Notes: generated by a model not told the origin, from the letters alone. Counted from the stretch's first letter, positions 30,776-40,491 are shown. The stretch is 41,383 bases of DNA from Methanobacteriota archaeon (GCA_002699515.1 PAAW01000052.1:1-41383), one strand, 5' to 3'. Numbers and translations are program-made.

Positions 30776-31795
30776 ATGAGAACAATGATAGATAAAGCAA
30801 AACTCGAATATATTTGGTTAGATGGATATGAACCAACACAAAACATGAGGAGTAAAACATTAGTTAAAGATGACTTTACAGGAGAATTAGAAGATTGCCC
30901 CATGTGGTGTTTTGATGGTTCTTCTACACGTCAAGCTGATGGAGGTGCTTCTGATTGTTTACTTAAACCAGTAGCAATCTTTCCAGATCCACAAAGAATA
31001 AATGGTTACCTTGTAATGTGTGAAGTTATGAGTCCTGATGGATCACCACATCCAACAAATGGTAGAGCAACCATAGATGATGATGATGAAGATTTCTGGT
31101 TTGGTTTTGAACAAGAATATTTCATTATGGATGTTGAGACTCAATTACCTCTTGGGTTCCCGGTTGGCGGATATCCAGGACCTCAAGGATTGTATTATTG
31201 CTCAGTAGGTGGAAAAAACACGCATGGGCGTTCATTAGTTGAAGAACATGCTGATTTATGCATTGATGCTGGTATAAATTTTGAGGGTATTAATCAAGAA
31301 GTTGCTTGTGGACAATGGGAATTTCAGATTTTTGCAAAAGGAGCAAAACGTGCTGGAGACGAATTATGGGTTGCTAGATATCTTCTAGATCGACTTACTG
31401 AAAGTTATGGATATTATATCGAATATCATCCAAAGCCAATCAAAGGAGATTGGAATGGATCTGGAATGCATGCCAATTTTAGTGATGGGAATATGAGAGA
31501 CACTGGTGGTGAAGAACTATTTTCTAAAATTTGTGAGGCATTTGGGAAAAATGTCAAAAAACATATGGATGTATATGGAGCTCATAACGAACAAAGGTTG
31601 ACTGGTTTGCATGAAACTCAATCAATAGATCAATTTTCATATGGTATTTCCGACAGAGGCGCATCAATAAGAATTCCAATTGGAACTATTGAAGATGGGT
31701 GGAAAGGTAGACTAGAAGATAGACGTCCTGCATCAAATGGCGACCCATACAAAATTGGTGCTGTAATCATTTCAACTACAAAATCAGCCTATTAA
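30776..31795 (+). CDS. glnA: Glutamine synthetase, type II (GSII, eukaryote-like short form)
   Basis: LEYIWLDGYEPTQNMRSKT, CPMWCFDGSSTRQADG, FGFEQEYF, GPQGLYYCSVG, GINFEGINQEVACGQWEFQI, WNGSGMHANFS, EQRLTGLHET, DRGASIRIP, EDRRPASNGDPY. Confidence 0.96.
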   Translation: MRTMIDKAKLEYIWLDGYEPTQNMRSKTLVKDDFTGELEDCPMWCFDGSSTRQADGGASDCLLKPVAIFPDPQRINGYLVMCEVMSPDGSPHPTNGRATIDDDDEDFWFGFEQEYFIMDVETQLPLGFPVGGYPGPQGLYYCSVGGKNTHGRSLVEEHADLCIDAGINFEGINQEVACGQWEFQIFAKGAKRAGDELWVARYLLDRLTESYGYYIEYHPKPIKGDWNGSGMHANFSDGNMRDTGGEELFSKICEAFGKNVKKHMDVYGAHNEQRLTGLHETQSIDQFSYGISDRGASIRIPIGTIEDGWKGRLEDRRPASNGDPYKIGAVIISTTKSAY

Positions 31796-31805
31796 GTAGA
31801 AAGGG

Positions 31806-34800
31806 TTAGTCTTCACCAAAGTTACCTAAATTAATACCATTTTTACGTAAGATTATTACTACAACAACTACAATACTTACTAAACCAAATAATAATGAGA
31901 AAATCACTGCGGGTTTGCTTAACAATTGGATTATCCCCTGAGATGGATCTGTACCAAGATTTGTATCTTCATCTTCAATAATTACATTGTGTTTAACGAT
32001 TGTACTTTGGCCATAAATGTCTAAACCTCTTAATTCAATTTCAACAAATCCTGCAGGCAGATGGCGTGCTTGAAATGAAATTGAATATACGCCATCACCT
32101 GCTGTTAAATCACCATTTGAGCCATCATCATACATTAATTTCCAAGATTCTCCTTGGTCTCCAGCTAACAACTCATGTAATTTTACTTGTACTGCACTTA
32201 ATCCATCTGAATCCTGCACATCAACACTAACAACATATGTCTCCTCAGACATTTGCCCTATCTCTGGAGTAATTATCTTTTCAGGAGTGATTTTTGAATT
32301 TGTCATAATAGGGCCTTCATTTGTAATTAAGATATTGGGGCCATCAACAACAACATGTGCTCCATCTAAATCTTCTAATGACAAAGGTATTACAAAATTA
32401 CCAGGAATTAAGGTATTTGGAATCATAAATTCTCCTCTCCAATATTCAGAATCAGAATCTTTTGTTAATTCATATAATTCGCCACCATAAGATCTTAAAT
32501 CTACGGAAATTGATCTTACCCCATTAGCATCGATTGCTTTAGCACTAATTTCCACGCTAGATAATCTTGCTGATTGAGTCACTTCAATAGATGATTCTAT
32601 TAATTCTGGAGGACGATTTGAAATGTTCAAATTCCAGATTTCTATGATTTGTCCAAATAAATCACTAACTTCTACGTTTACAACTAATTCCCCATGTGTT
32701 GATGAATCCCAAGTGATTGGAATTGTCCAAATATCATCTTGAATTGCTAAGTCCCCATCCAAACCACGATCATTTAATTCCAAATCATCAAGCACATCCT
32801 CACCAAGAGACATACTTGCCCTTACATATTGAATGTTCCAATCTAAATCTTTAACCTCTACTTCTAAATGTGCCATATTTCCTGCATCATTTAACAATGT
32901 AACCTCCCTAAATGAAACATCAATAATCTCAGGGAGATTGTTTTCTTCTTCTGTAACAATGCTAGGAGAAAGGATTCTTTCTAATGTTTGATATTCTGTA
33001 AAAATCGCACTTCCTAAATCAGTATCTATCACTAATTCTCTATTTACTTCAGCTAAAAGTCCTGCTAAAATTCCATTATTTATTACTGAACCAAAAGCAC
33101 TACCCTCAGAACTAGGATTGTTTATACTTGACCAATAAGTTACTGGCATTATATGCCCATCTCTTGTAATTTGGCCAAAATGTGTTGCTTCAACATCTAA
33201 ACTAAATATATCTCCATGATCTAATCTTACAATATCTCCTGGCAGTAAATATTCAGGAGCAAATCCAGACTCTCGACCTATTGTAATATTTCCTAATTCT
33301 GATTCTGCAGTTGGCGCCTTAGGTTCATTTTGAATTGGTGAATTTTCAGGGTATTCTTCTCCTTCATCTGCAGTAGCTCCAGTGGTCCTCCATGCATAAC
33401 GAATAGTTCTGTTTTCCCAATCAATAGGTGTTGTTTGATAATCCCATGTTTGATTATGATATGCACCTACACCAATTTCGTCAGCAAAGAAGCCTGCTGC
33501 ACCTGTAATATTATACCATACTTGGTTATGAATCACGTTTACAGTAAAAATATCGCCTGAATCATTTCCGCTAGGTCCAACATCCTCAATTTCCCTTAAT
33601 AGGCCCCAAGTTCCTTCAGTATCTCCACTAATCGTTCCGTAAACATGCATATAATCTTCTACAGTATATCCATCAATGCTTTCAGTTTCAAAATGTACTA
33701 TTGTCCCATTAATTATAGTTCCTTCACTACTTTCTTGCTCCTCTTCTGTTTCATTAGTATCATCATCTTTACTTTTTTCATCATCTGAAATATCAAAAGT
33801 TCCTTGTGCACTAATTAAATTATGTTCTCCTATTCTTTCTCCATCTAACCAACTTTCAAAAAAACGTAATTCGGTTACTTCAAGATAAATATGATTGTCT
33901 CCATCGTGTTGTTCCATCTCTGCTGTTGCTACAATGTCATTGTAATTTTTTATTCGTACCCCATTTACATCATAATATTCTAATTTGAAATAAGAAATTG
34001 CACCTTCCATATCGGTTGATGAATCTTCATCTTCTTGATGCATATTTAATTGTCCAAAACCTTCTATCAAAAATTCTTCAGACACTATTTCGGAATTCAT
34101 TGAACGGTTAATTAATGCATCTAAAACTGTAATGTTGACATACATATCTCCTTCTGTATTGTCAAAAACACTAACACTACCATTCCCCCTCATTTCAAAT
34201 TCGCTATCTGTTAATAATCCATCAATAGTTGTCTCATTCCTCCAAACAGAATCTAAATTTAAATCAAAAAGTATGTTTCCTTCATCTGTAGATTCACTTA
34301 AAAAAAATGTACCGTTTCCCAATTCATTAGATTCCAATATAGAGGATGTTCTTTTTTGCCATCCTTGTCCGTTAAAAATTAACAAATAATTATCTTCTCC
34401 TTGCGTGGTCTCTTCTGTTTGATTTAATTCCCAATGTGTTGACAAAGTTACTTCATGATCCGCCAAAGGTTGTGTCCATATCACAGGATTAAATGTCCTA
34501 GAGGCTATTATTGTGCCATTAACAAATACCTCAATATCAATTTGATCACCGTATGAGATTCGATTTGGCAAAGTTATTGAATATTCATTTATTTCAATAA
34601 TGCCTAAGCCATTACCCCAAGTGAAATTTGTTTGATTGCTACTTTCTTGTTCAGAAATTTGATGAGAAGAACTTATTACAATTCCACCTAATTCTTCAGC
34701 AGTTGGTGCCCTATTGAATTTAATGAGGTATCCATGATTCTCATCTCCAAGCCAATTTGAATGTATGGTAGAGATTAGAGTATCTTCTTGGTCTGCATTC

Positions 34801-34895
34801 ACTATTGTAGATAAAGAAGTAATCAAAAAACAAAATACTATGAAAATAGCAACTTTAGGCTGATTTTGCCTTTCCATATTATACCCATGAATCAT
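31806..34895 (-). CDS. Secreted, C-terminally membrane-anchored surface protein (1029 aa) with Ig-like/chaperone-like beta domains
   Basis: N-terminal signal VAIFIVFCFLITSLSTIVNA, long Thr/Ser/Asp-rich ectodomain, C-terminal TM PAVIFSLLFGLVSIVVVVVIILRKNG. Confidence 0.85.
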   Translation of the reverse strand: MIHGYNMERQNQPKVAIFIVFCFLITSLSTIVNADQEDTLISTIHSNWLGDENHGYLIKFNRAPTAEELGGIVISSSHQISEQESSNQTNFTWGNGLGIIEINEYSITLPNRISYGDQIDIEVFVNGTIIASRTFNPVIWTQPLADHEVTLSTHWELNQTEETTQGEDNYLLIFNGQGWQKRTSSILESNELGNGTFFLSESTDEGNILFDLNLDSVWRNETTIDGLLTDSEFEMRGNGSVSVFDNTEGDMYVNITVLDALINRSMNSEIVSEEFLIEGFGQLNMHQEDEDSSTDMEGAISYFKLEYYDVNGVRIKNYNDIVATAEMEQHDGDNHIYLEVTELRFFESWLDGERIGEHNLISAQGTFDISDDEKSKDDDTNETEEEQESSEGTIINGTIVHFETESIDGYTVEDYMHVYGTISGDTEGTWGLLREIEDVGPSGNDSGDIFTVNVIHNQVWYNITGAAGFFADEIGVGAYHNQTWDYQTTPIDWENRTIRYAWRTTGATADEGEEYPENSPIQNEPKAPTAESELGNITIGRESGFAPEYLLPGDIVRLDHGDIFSLDVEATHFGQITRDGHIMPVTYWSSINNPSSEGSAFGSVINNGILAGLLAEVNRELVIDTDLGSAIFTEYQTLERILSPSIVTEEENNLPEIIDVSFREVTLLNDAGNMAHLEVEVKDLDWNIQYVRASMSLGEDVLDDLELNDRGLDGDLAIQDDIWTIPITWDSSTHGELVVNVEVSDLFGQIIEIWNLNISNRPPELIESSIEVTQSARLSSVEISAKAIDANGVRSISVDLRSYGGELYELTKDSDSEYWRGEFMIPNTLIPGNFVIPLSLEDLDGAHVVVDGPNILITNEGPIMTNSKITPEKIITPEIGQMSEETYVVSVDVQDSDGLSAVQVKLHELLAGDQGESWKLMYDDGSNGDLTAGDGVYSISFQARHLPAGFVEIELRGLDIYGQSTIVKHNVIIEDEDTNLGTDPSQGIIQLLSKPAVIFSLLFGLVSIVVVVVIILRKNGINLGNFGED

Positions 34896-34930
34896 GAACT
34901 ATACAATGCCTACGGCTTAATGTACATTAA

Positions 34931-35350
34931 TCAGATAATTTTTGAAAATGCACCTTTAGGTGCAGAATTATCTTCACCGTGTCTCCAAATCCTATCACTA
35001 ATATCTGTGTATAAATCAGCATAAGGATCAGTTTCTTCTTCTTCTTCTGATTCATTCATTTTAGCAAGTACTTTTTCACGAAGCCCTTCTTTGAATTTCC
35101 AATAATGAATTCTCCATTCTCTACCATCCCACAACGTTGTTTCTTCGGATTCCGTAGTTAATAATTCATAATCTTGAAACATATAAAATAAATTTCTATC
35201 TGTAGGCTCTAATGCATTATCAATAATCCTATCATAATATCCAAAAAATCCCAAAGCGTGTTCTGCCATTTGTTCTGCCACAAGTGATTCCATATTTTCA
35301 TCAATATTTTGGCGTATAGCTTCTGTTAATTCATTAATAGAAAGTCCCAT
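34931..35350 (-). CDS. Hypothetical acidic protein (139 aa), possibly a DUF6015-like archaeal family
   Basis: ALGFFGYYDRIIDNAL..DRNLFYMFQDYELLTTESEETTLWDGREWRIHYW; family assignment is from memory only. Confidence 0.65.
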   Translation of the reverse strand: MGLSINELTEAIRQNIDENMESLVAEQMAEHALGFFGYYDRIIDNALEPTDRNLFYMFQDYELLTTESEETTLWDGREWRIHYWKFKEGLREKVLAKMNESEEEEETDPYADLYTDISDRIWRHGEDNSAPKGAFSKII

Positions 35351-35491
35351 CTTAATACCTCATAACGGCGAATTTTAATCGTCCGACAGTATAGTATGTG
35401 ACGGCCCTGATTTATCAACAATTGTATTATTTCTATCAAAATATGCTCAATATTGCAAACCGAGAGTATTATTTTGTCAACTTTACCAAGT

Positions 35492-36400
35492 ATGTTTGAG
35501 CGTATGGATGAGGATGCAATTCTCGGAAATTTTTTGGGCCTCCCAGAAAACGAAAATGAACCCGATATTATCATTGCATCAATACCTTATGAATTGACTA
35601 CCTCTTATGGCCAAGGCACGGAAAATGGCCCTGCTGCATGTATTGAAGCAAGTACTCAAGTTGAATTATATGACGATCTACTAAATGATAATTTACCAGC
35701 AGGTGCAAACTTACGGACTGTTGAACCTTGGGATGGTGTAGGTAATTCATTAAGTGAACAATTAGAGGGCATTAAAAAATACGCTAAAGTGCAATATTCT
35801 ACAAATGCATTTCCGATATTTCTTGGAGGAGAACATGGAATACTTCCACCAATTATCGAGGCAATTGAGTCTCCTGTTACGATAGTACAAATTGATGCTC
35901 ATGCTGACTTAAGAGATGAATTAGATGGTGAACCTTTCTCACATGCTTGTGCTGCTGCAAGGGCATTAGATGCTGGAGCAATTCAACTATATCAAATAGG
36001 AATTAGGGCATATTCTAAGGAAGAATTAGAAAAAATAAATTCTGACAGTAGAATTAATACATGGTTCAGTAGAGATATTATGAGCCCTTGTACTGGTGAA
36101 AAATATTGGAATGAATGGATTTCTGAAATATCAAAAATCAAGGGCCCTATTCACTTAACAATAGATATTGACGGATTAGATGGATTATTAGTACCTTCTA
36201 CGGGGACTCCTGTACCTGGAGGCTTGTCATATTGGCATGCAATCCAAACTATTGAAACATTAATTATGAACTGTAACGTAATTAGCGCTGATGTAAACGA
36301 AATTGTACCTCAAAAGGAAACAAAACTTACTGAATTTACTGCTGCAATGTTAGTAACAAAAATTATTGCCACAAAAATAAATAGAATGACACAAGGGTGA
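35492..36400 (+). CDS. speB: Agmatinase/arginase (ureohydrolase) family protein
   Basis: FLGGEHGI, VQIDAHADLRDE, FSHACAAA, HLTIDIDGLDG, STGTPVPGGLSYWHAI. ATG at 35492 is preferred over the TTG at 35453. Confidence 0.93.
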   Translation: MFERMDEDAILGNFLGLPENENEPDIIIASIPYELTTSYGQGTENGPAACIEASTQVELYDDLLNDNLPAGANLRTVEPWDGVGNSLSEQLEGIKKYAKVQYSTNAFPIFLGGEHGILPPIIEAIESPVTIVQIDAHADLRDELDGEPFSHACAAARALDAGAIQLYQIGIRAYSKEELEKINSDSRINTWFSRDIMSPCTGEKYWNEWISEISKIKGPIHLTIDIDGLDGLLVPSTGTPVPGGLSYWHAIQTIETLIMNCNVISADVNEIVPQKETKLTEFTAAMLVTKIIATKINRMTQG

Positions 36401-36404
36401 AAAT

Positions 36405-37709
36405 ATGGACTCATTACCACGAGGGAAACACGTCATAATTGATTGTAGTGGGGCATTTAATGCAAGTGGAGATATAGTACTCAAAATATTAGAAGATACA
36501 GTAGATGATTCAAATGCTAGAAGAGTTCATTCACACGTAGAAAATTTTGATGGGACGGTTTCACCTTTGGGGTTTGCTGCTGTAGTTTTAATTGATGAAA
36601 GCCACGTTACTGCACATTGCTATTCAGAGATTGGATTATTGGCAATTGACATATTTACCTGTGGAAATACTAATCCTGATTTATTAGCGGATGAAATAGA
36701 AATTAAATTGATGGAGGTTTTACCAGAACTTGTAATCAATAATCGTGAATCTGTACCTCGATTTACTATAACAAAACAAAATATTAATCTCCAAAATTTT
36801 GTTAATACTCACTTTAACCACTTTAATGCAGGTGAACTTCGTAAATGTGCCATTAGTCTCAAACAATTTTTAAATTCCAATGGGAGATTAATGGTGACTT
36901 TAAGTGGTGCTATGAGTACTGCAGAAATTGGTAAATCTTTAGCACCATTAATTAGGTCTGGTAAAGTTCATGCAATTACTTGTACAGGTGCAAATCTGGA
37001 AGAAGATTTATTCAATCTTGTAGCACAAAAATCTTACAAAAAAATCTCGAATTGGAGAAATTTATCTCTAGAAGACGAAAAAGAATTACACGAACAAGGA
37101 TATAATCGTATTACAGACGTATGCATTCCTGAAGATGAGGCTATAAGACATATAGAATCAAAAATATTAGAAGAATGGAGATCTAAATCAGCCTTTCCAC
37201 ATGAACATATTTTTGCAATTATGGAAGATTTAAATTATGATATTTCAACTGAAGATTCATGGTTATTAGCAGCAAAAAATGCAAATATACCAATCTATGT
37301 ACCTGGATGGGAAGATTCAACTCTTGGAAATATTTTTGCAGCACATTGCCTATCTAATAATTGTAAGATAGGTGCGATAAAAGGAGGTACTGAATATATG
37401 TTACACTTAGCAAATTGGTATAAAGAATCTAATTATCCAGTGGGTTTTCTACAAATTGGAGGAGGTATAGCAGGAGACTTTCCAATTTGTGTAGTTCCAA
37501 TGTTAAGACAAGATTTAGGAGAAAATGTCCCATTATGGGGTTGGTTTGCTCAAATTAGTGAATCGAGTGCATCTTATGGAGGATATTCAGGAGCTGTACC
37601 GAGTGAAAAGATTACTTGGGGGAAACTCTCTACTGAAACTCCTATGTTTATTATTGAAAGTGATGCTACAATTGTCGCACCAATTCTATTTTCATATATT
37701 TTAGATTAA
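36405..37709 (+). CDS. Fusion protein: N-terminal SpeD (AdoMetDC)-like pyruvoyl decarboxylase domain + C-terminal deoxyhypusine synthase-like (homospermidine synthase-like) domain
   Basis: N-term GKHVIIDCSGAF...LIDESHVTAHCYSEIGLLAIDIFTCG; C-term ITCTGANLEEDLFNLVA, NIPIYVPGWEDSTLGNIFAAH, FLQIGGGIAGDFPICVVPML, EKITWGKLSTETPMFIIESDATIVAPIL. Confidence 0.92.
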   Translation: MDSLPRGKHVIIDCSGAFNASGDIVLKILEDTVDDSNARRVHSHVENFDGTVSPLGFAAVVLIDESHVTAHCYSEIGLLAIDIFTCGNTNPDLLADEIEIKLMEVLPELVINNRESVPRFTITKQNINLQNFVNTHFNHFNAGELRKCAISLKQFLNSNGRLMVTLSGAMSTAEIGKSLAPLIRSGKVHAITCTGANLEEDLFNLVAQKSYKKISNWRNLSLEDEKELHEQGYNRITDVCIPEDEAIRHIESKILEEWRSKSAFPHEHIFAIMEDLNYDISTEDSWLLAAKNANIPIYVPGWEDSTLGNIFAAHCLSNNCKIGAIKGGTEYMLHLANWYKESNYPVGFLQIGGGIAGDFPICVVPMLRQDLGENVPLWGWFAQISESSASYGGYSGAVPSEKITWGKLSTETPMFIIESDATIVAPILFSYILD

Positions 37710-37759
37710 ATCAGAATTATATACCAAAGATTCAATTGTAATGCCAAGCATCTCTTGTT

Positions 37760-38620
37760 ATGGTCTGGTGGCATTGGTTTCTCATTATTTTAGGATTTTT
37801 AATAATAAGTTTACCAATTTCAATGTGGTATATCAAAGTAGCACCGAGAAAACCAACAAATGAAGGTGATTGGGTATCAGATAATGCAAAAACAGCATCT
37901 GTTACAGTAGAAGGGAGAGTTCTAACAATTAAAAATGTGAGAGATTTTACTTGGAGAACTTCTAAAGATCATGATGTAAAATGGAAAGAGGAAACTTACA
38001 ACCTTGATGATTTAATTGGTCTTTATTACATTGTTGAGCATATTTACAAATTCCGTGCCCTTGCACATACAATGGTTACTTTTGAATTCAAAAATAATAG
38101 ATTTCTAACCTGCTCCTTTGAAGTTCGAAGAAAAAAAGGTCAAAGGTTTCATCCATGGACGGGATTATGGAGAAGTTTTACTTTGATTCAAATTTGGGCG
38201 ACAGAACATGATTTGTTATGGCTCAGAACTAACCTCCGGAAAAATGAAACATATCTTTTCCCTTGTGCCACTTTACCTGAAAAAAGAGAAGAAATGTTAT
38301 TACAATTATGCAAAAGAACAAATCAATTGTCAGAAAAACCAGAATTTTATCATACTTTAGCAAAATCTTGCACAACTTCATTGATTAGAGAAGCAAATAT
38401 TGTAACTCCCGGAAAAATTCCATTTAGCATGGGGGAAATAATGCCAGGATATAGTGTCAAACCTGCAATTAAATTTGGAGTAGTACAAGATTTAGGAGGA
38501 TATAAGAAAACAAAGGAATTGGCAAGAATTGATAAAATTGCCTCGGAATTAAATTCTCAAGACGGTTATTCAATATCCATAAGAAAGAATTTAGAAGGAA
38601 AATTTACACATCCTAAATAA
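37760..38620 (+). CDS. DUF4105-family membrane-anchored protein
   Basis: N-terminal TM; TIKNVRDFTWRTSKDHDVKWKEETYNLDDLIGLYYIVEHI, AHTMVTFEFKNNRFLTCSFEVRRKKGQRF, FYHTLAKSCTTSL match the DUF4105 pattern. Confidence 0.82.
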   Translation: MVWWHWFLIILGFLIISLPISMWYIKVAPRKPTNEGDWVSDNAKTASVTVEGRVLTIKNVRDFTWRTSKDHDVKWKEETYNLDDLIGLYYIVEHIYKFRALAHTMVTFEFKNNRFLTCSFEVRRKKGQRFHPWTGLWRSFTLIQIWATEHDLLWLRTNLRKNETYLFPCATLPEKREEMLLQLCKRTNQLSEKPEFYHTLAKSCTTSLIREANIVTPGKIPFSMGEIMPGYSVKPAIKFGVVQDLGGYKKTKELARIDKIASELNSQDGYSISIRKNLEGKFTHPK

Positions 38621-38626
38621 TTAAAA

Positions 38627-39901
38627 TCATTCATATTTATGCATATAATTGAATACTTGTGATTCTTCTTTTGAAAGGCCAGGGTATTTTTTCATATTTT
38701 TCACAGAATTCCAGCGGTCCATAAAAACTTGATTCTCCCAATCTGTCATCACCATTGGACGAATATATGACGAGCGGCAAACTGCCCTGGTGTTTCCTAG
38801 ATCACCTGCCACGGTATCAATTACTGCCAGCATTGATGCTAAACGTTCTTTTTCATCTGAACCTGGAATTTTATTGTTTTTAGCTAACTTTGAAAGGCCA
38901 TCTACACGTTTTAAATTAACACCTTTCCAATTTATCATGGGGTATTCTTCAAAAGCTGTCCCTTCTACTTCTTTTTTAGATTGTTCAAATAAATCAGGGA
39001 TTTTATTTATCTCTTCTTCCGTTGCTTCAGAAATTAAAGCTAAACGGTGTGCTGTTTTCCATGATGCTGCCCATGTACGAAAATCTTTAGCCGTATATTT
39101 TGTTTCTTCACCAGTACAAGAATCAAGATATTCATTGATATGTTCTGCTTTAAGATCTCTAGGATTTCCATTATCATCAACATACATGAATAAATCCTGT
39201 TCATCATCATCTCCACCAATTTTTTTAGATTCTTCAATCATTGAAACGATATCATCATCGATAATAAGTAATCTCCACCTTTTACCTGATTTGCCAGTAA
39301 AATCAAAAATTGCATCAATTTTTCCTTCAATGGCTTTTTTACCTTTTAACAACTCAAGATGCCCTTCTTTAATTGTTGTTAATCCGTAAGAAGCGTTCTC
39401 TTTTGCATATTGATCGGAACCTACACGAATATGATATAAATCCATTAATTTTATGACTAAAGCAGCAGATTTGAATTTAGGCATCCCTTTTACAAGTAAA
39501 TCATCTTTGACTCTAGCCCTTATTTCAACTAACCCTACCACAGCAAATTCATCAATTCCTGAGAACTTAATATCTGCTTTTACTGCATTCCATTCTGGAT
39601 GATAACGATACTGAAGCCTTCCTTTAGCATCTTTCCCTGTTGCTTGAATATGCCCTCTATCATTTGGATTAAACCAAACATCAACCCATGCAGGAGGAAC
39701 TACTAATGTATTAAAATCATTTATTCTCTCATCATCTTCTATTTTTTTACCAGAGGGTGAAAAATAATCCCAATACATTTTTTCTTTTTCACCTTCTTCT
39801 TTTGGAGGGACTACCACTTTTTTACGAGTAATTCCCTTTACTGTTCTATCACTAATGACTAGTCCGGCTAATTTGGCCGCCATGTTCGAATCGGTCTTCA
39901 C
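38627..39901 (-). CDS. DNA topoisomerase IB (poxvirus/bacterial-type)
   Basis: INDFNTLVVPPAWVDVWFNPNDRGHIQATGKDAKGRLQYRYHPEW; ALVIKLMDLYHIRVGSDQYAKENASYGLTTI; TAKDFRTWAAS; catalytic Tyr context CRSSYIRPMV. Confidence 0.95.
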   Translation of the reverse strand: MKTDSNMAAKLAGLVISDRTVKGITRKKVVVPPKEEGEKEKMYWDYFSPSGKKIEDDERINDFNTLVVPPAWVDVWFNPNDRGHIQATGKDAKGRLQYRYHPEWNAVKADIKFSGIDEFAVVGLVEIRARVKDDLLVKGMPKFKSAALVIKLMDLYHIRVGSDQYAKENASYGLTTIKEGHLELLKGKKAIEGKIDAIFDFTGKSGKRWRLLIIDDDIVSMIEESKKIGGDDDEQDLFMYVDDNGNPRDLKAEHINEYLDSCTGEETKYTAKDFRTWAASWKTAHRLALISEATEEEINKIPDLFEQSKKEVEGTAFEEYPMINWKGVNLKRVDGLSKLAKNNKIPGSDEKERLASMLAVIDTVAGDLGNTRAVCRSSYIRPMVMTDWENQVFMDRWNSVKNMKKYPGLSKEESQVFNYMHKYE

Positions 39902-39932
39902 AAAAACTCGTTCTGTAACTAGGTTGAAATAA

Positions 39933-40475
39933 TTAGTTATCGATATGACAACTCTGGCTAGCCCATGAATATTTATCTAAATATGAAATTAATTCCGAGA
40001 ACCTTTCAAAATTAACACCTAAATCTCCCATTCCTAACCTACTTTGACTTTGCAATGTAACATCTGTAAGATTACTTCCTTCTAAACAGGCAGCGGTTAC
40101 ATAAATATCATCTGGGAAAAATAGAAATTCTGAATTATCTTTAAAATGTAAAAAATAATTATTTTGATTTTCATCAAACTCACTAAACAATATCTTAGCT
40201 CCTTTCTCATTTATTAACCAATTAGAAATCACTTCTTTAACTTCTAATGAGGAGGCTTGAATTTGAGGCGCTTCTAAATTATTATACCTATATGATGTGC
40301 CAACAGAATCAACTCTCACACAATTTCCACTGTTTAATGGGCAATTTTCAGGCATAACCTCTACTACAGGGTTAGGTGCCGCTATTTGAATCAAGAATAT
40401 TGTTACAACCCATAAAGCAAATGCTCTTAGAGCTATTTTGGTTATCCTTTTTTTGATAAATTTCATTCCAACCAT
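39933..40475 (-). CDS. Hypothetical secreted or membrane-anchored protein
   Basis: N-terminal hydrophobic segment ALRAFALWVVTIFLIQIAA; extracytoplasmic Cys residues. Confidence 0.65.
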   Translation of the reverse strand: MVGMKFIKKRITKIALRAFALWVVTIFLIQIAAPNPVVEVMPENCPLNSGNCVRVDSVGTSYRYNNLEAPQIQASSLEVKEVISNWLINEKGAKILFSEFDENQNNYFLHFKDNSEFLFFPDDIYVTAACLEGSNLTDVTLQSQSRLGMGDLGVNFERFSELISYLDKYSWASQSCHIDN

Positions 40476-40491
40476 TAAAGCACCAAGTGTT

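Noticed and set aside
35326-35574. 82-aa minus-strand ORF over the agmatinase start
   Set aside because: Overlaps the start of the agmatinase gene and the 139-aa gene in another frame; no domain evidence.
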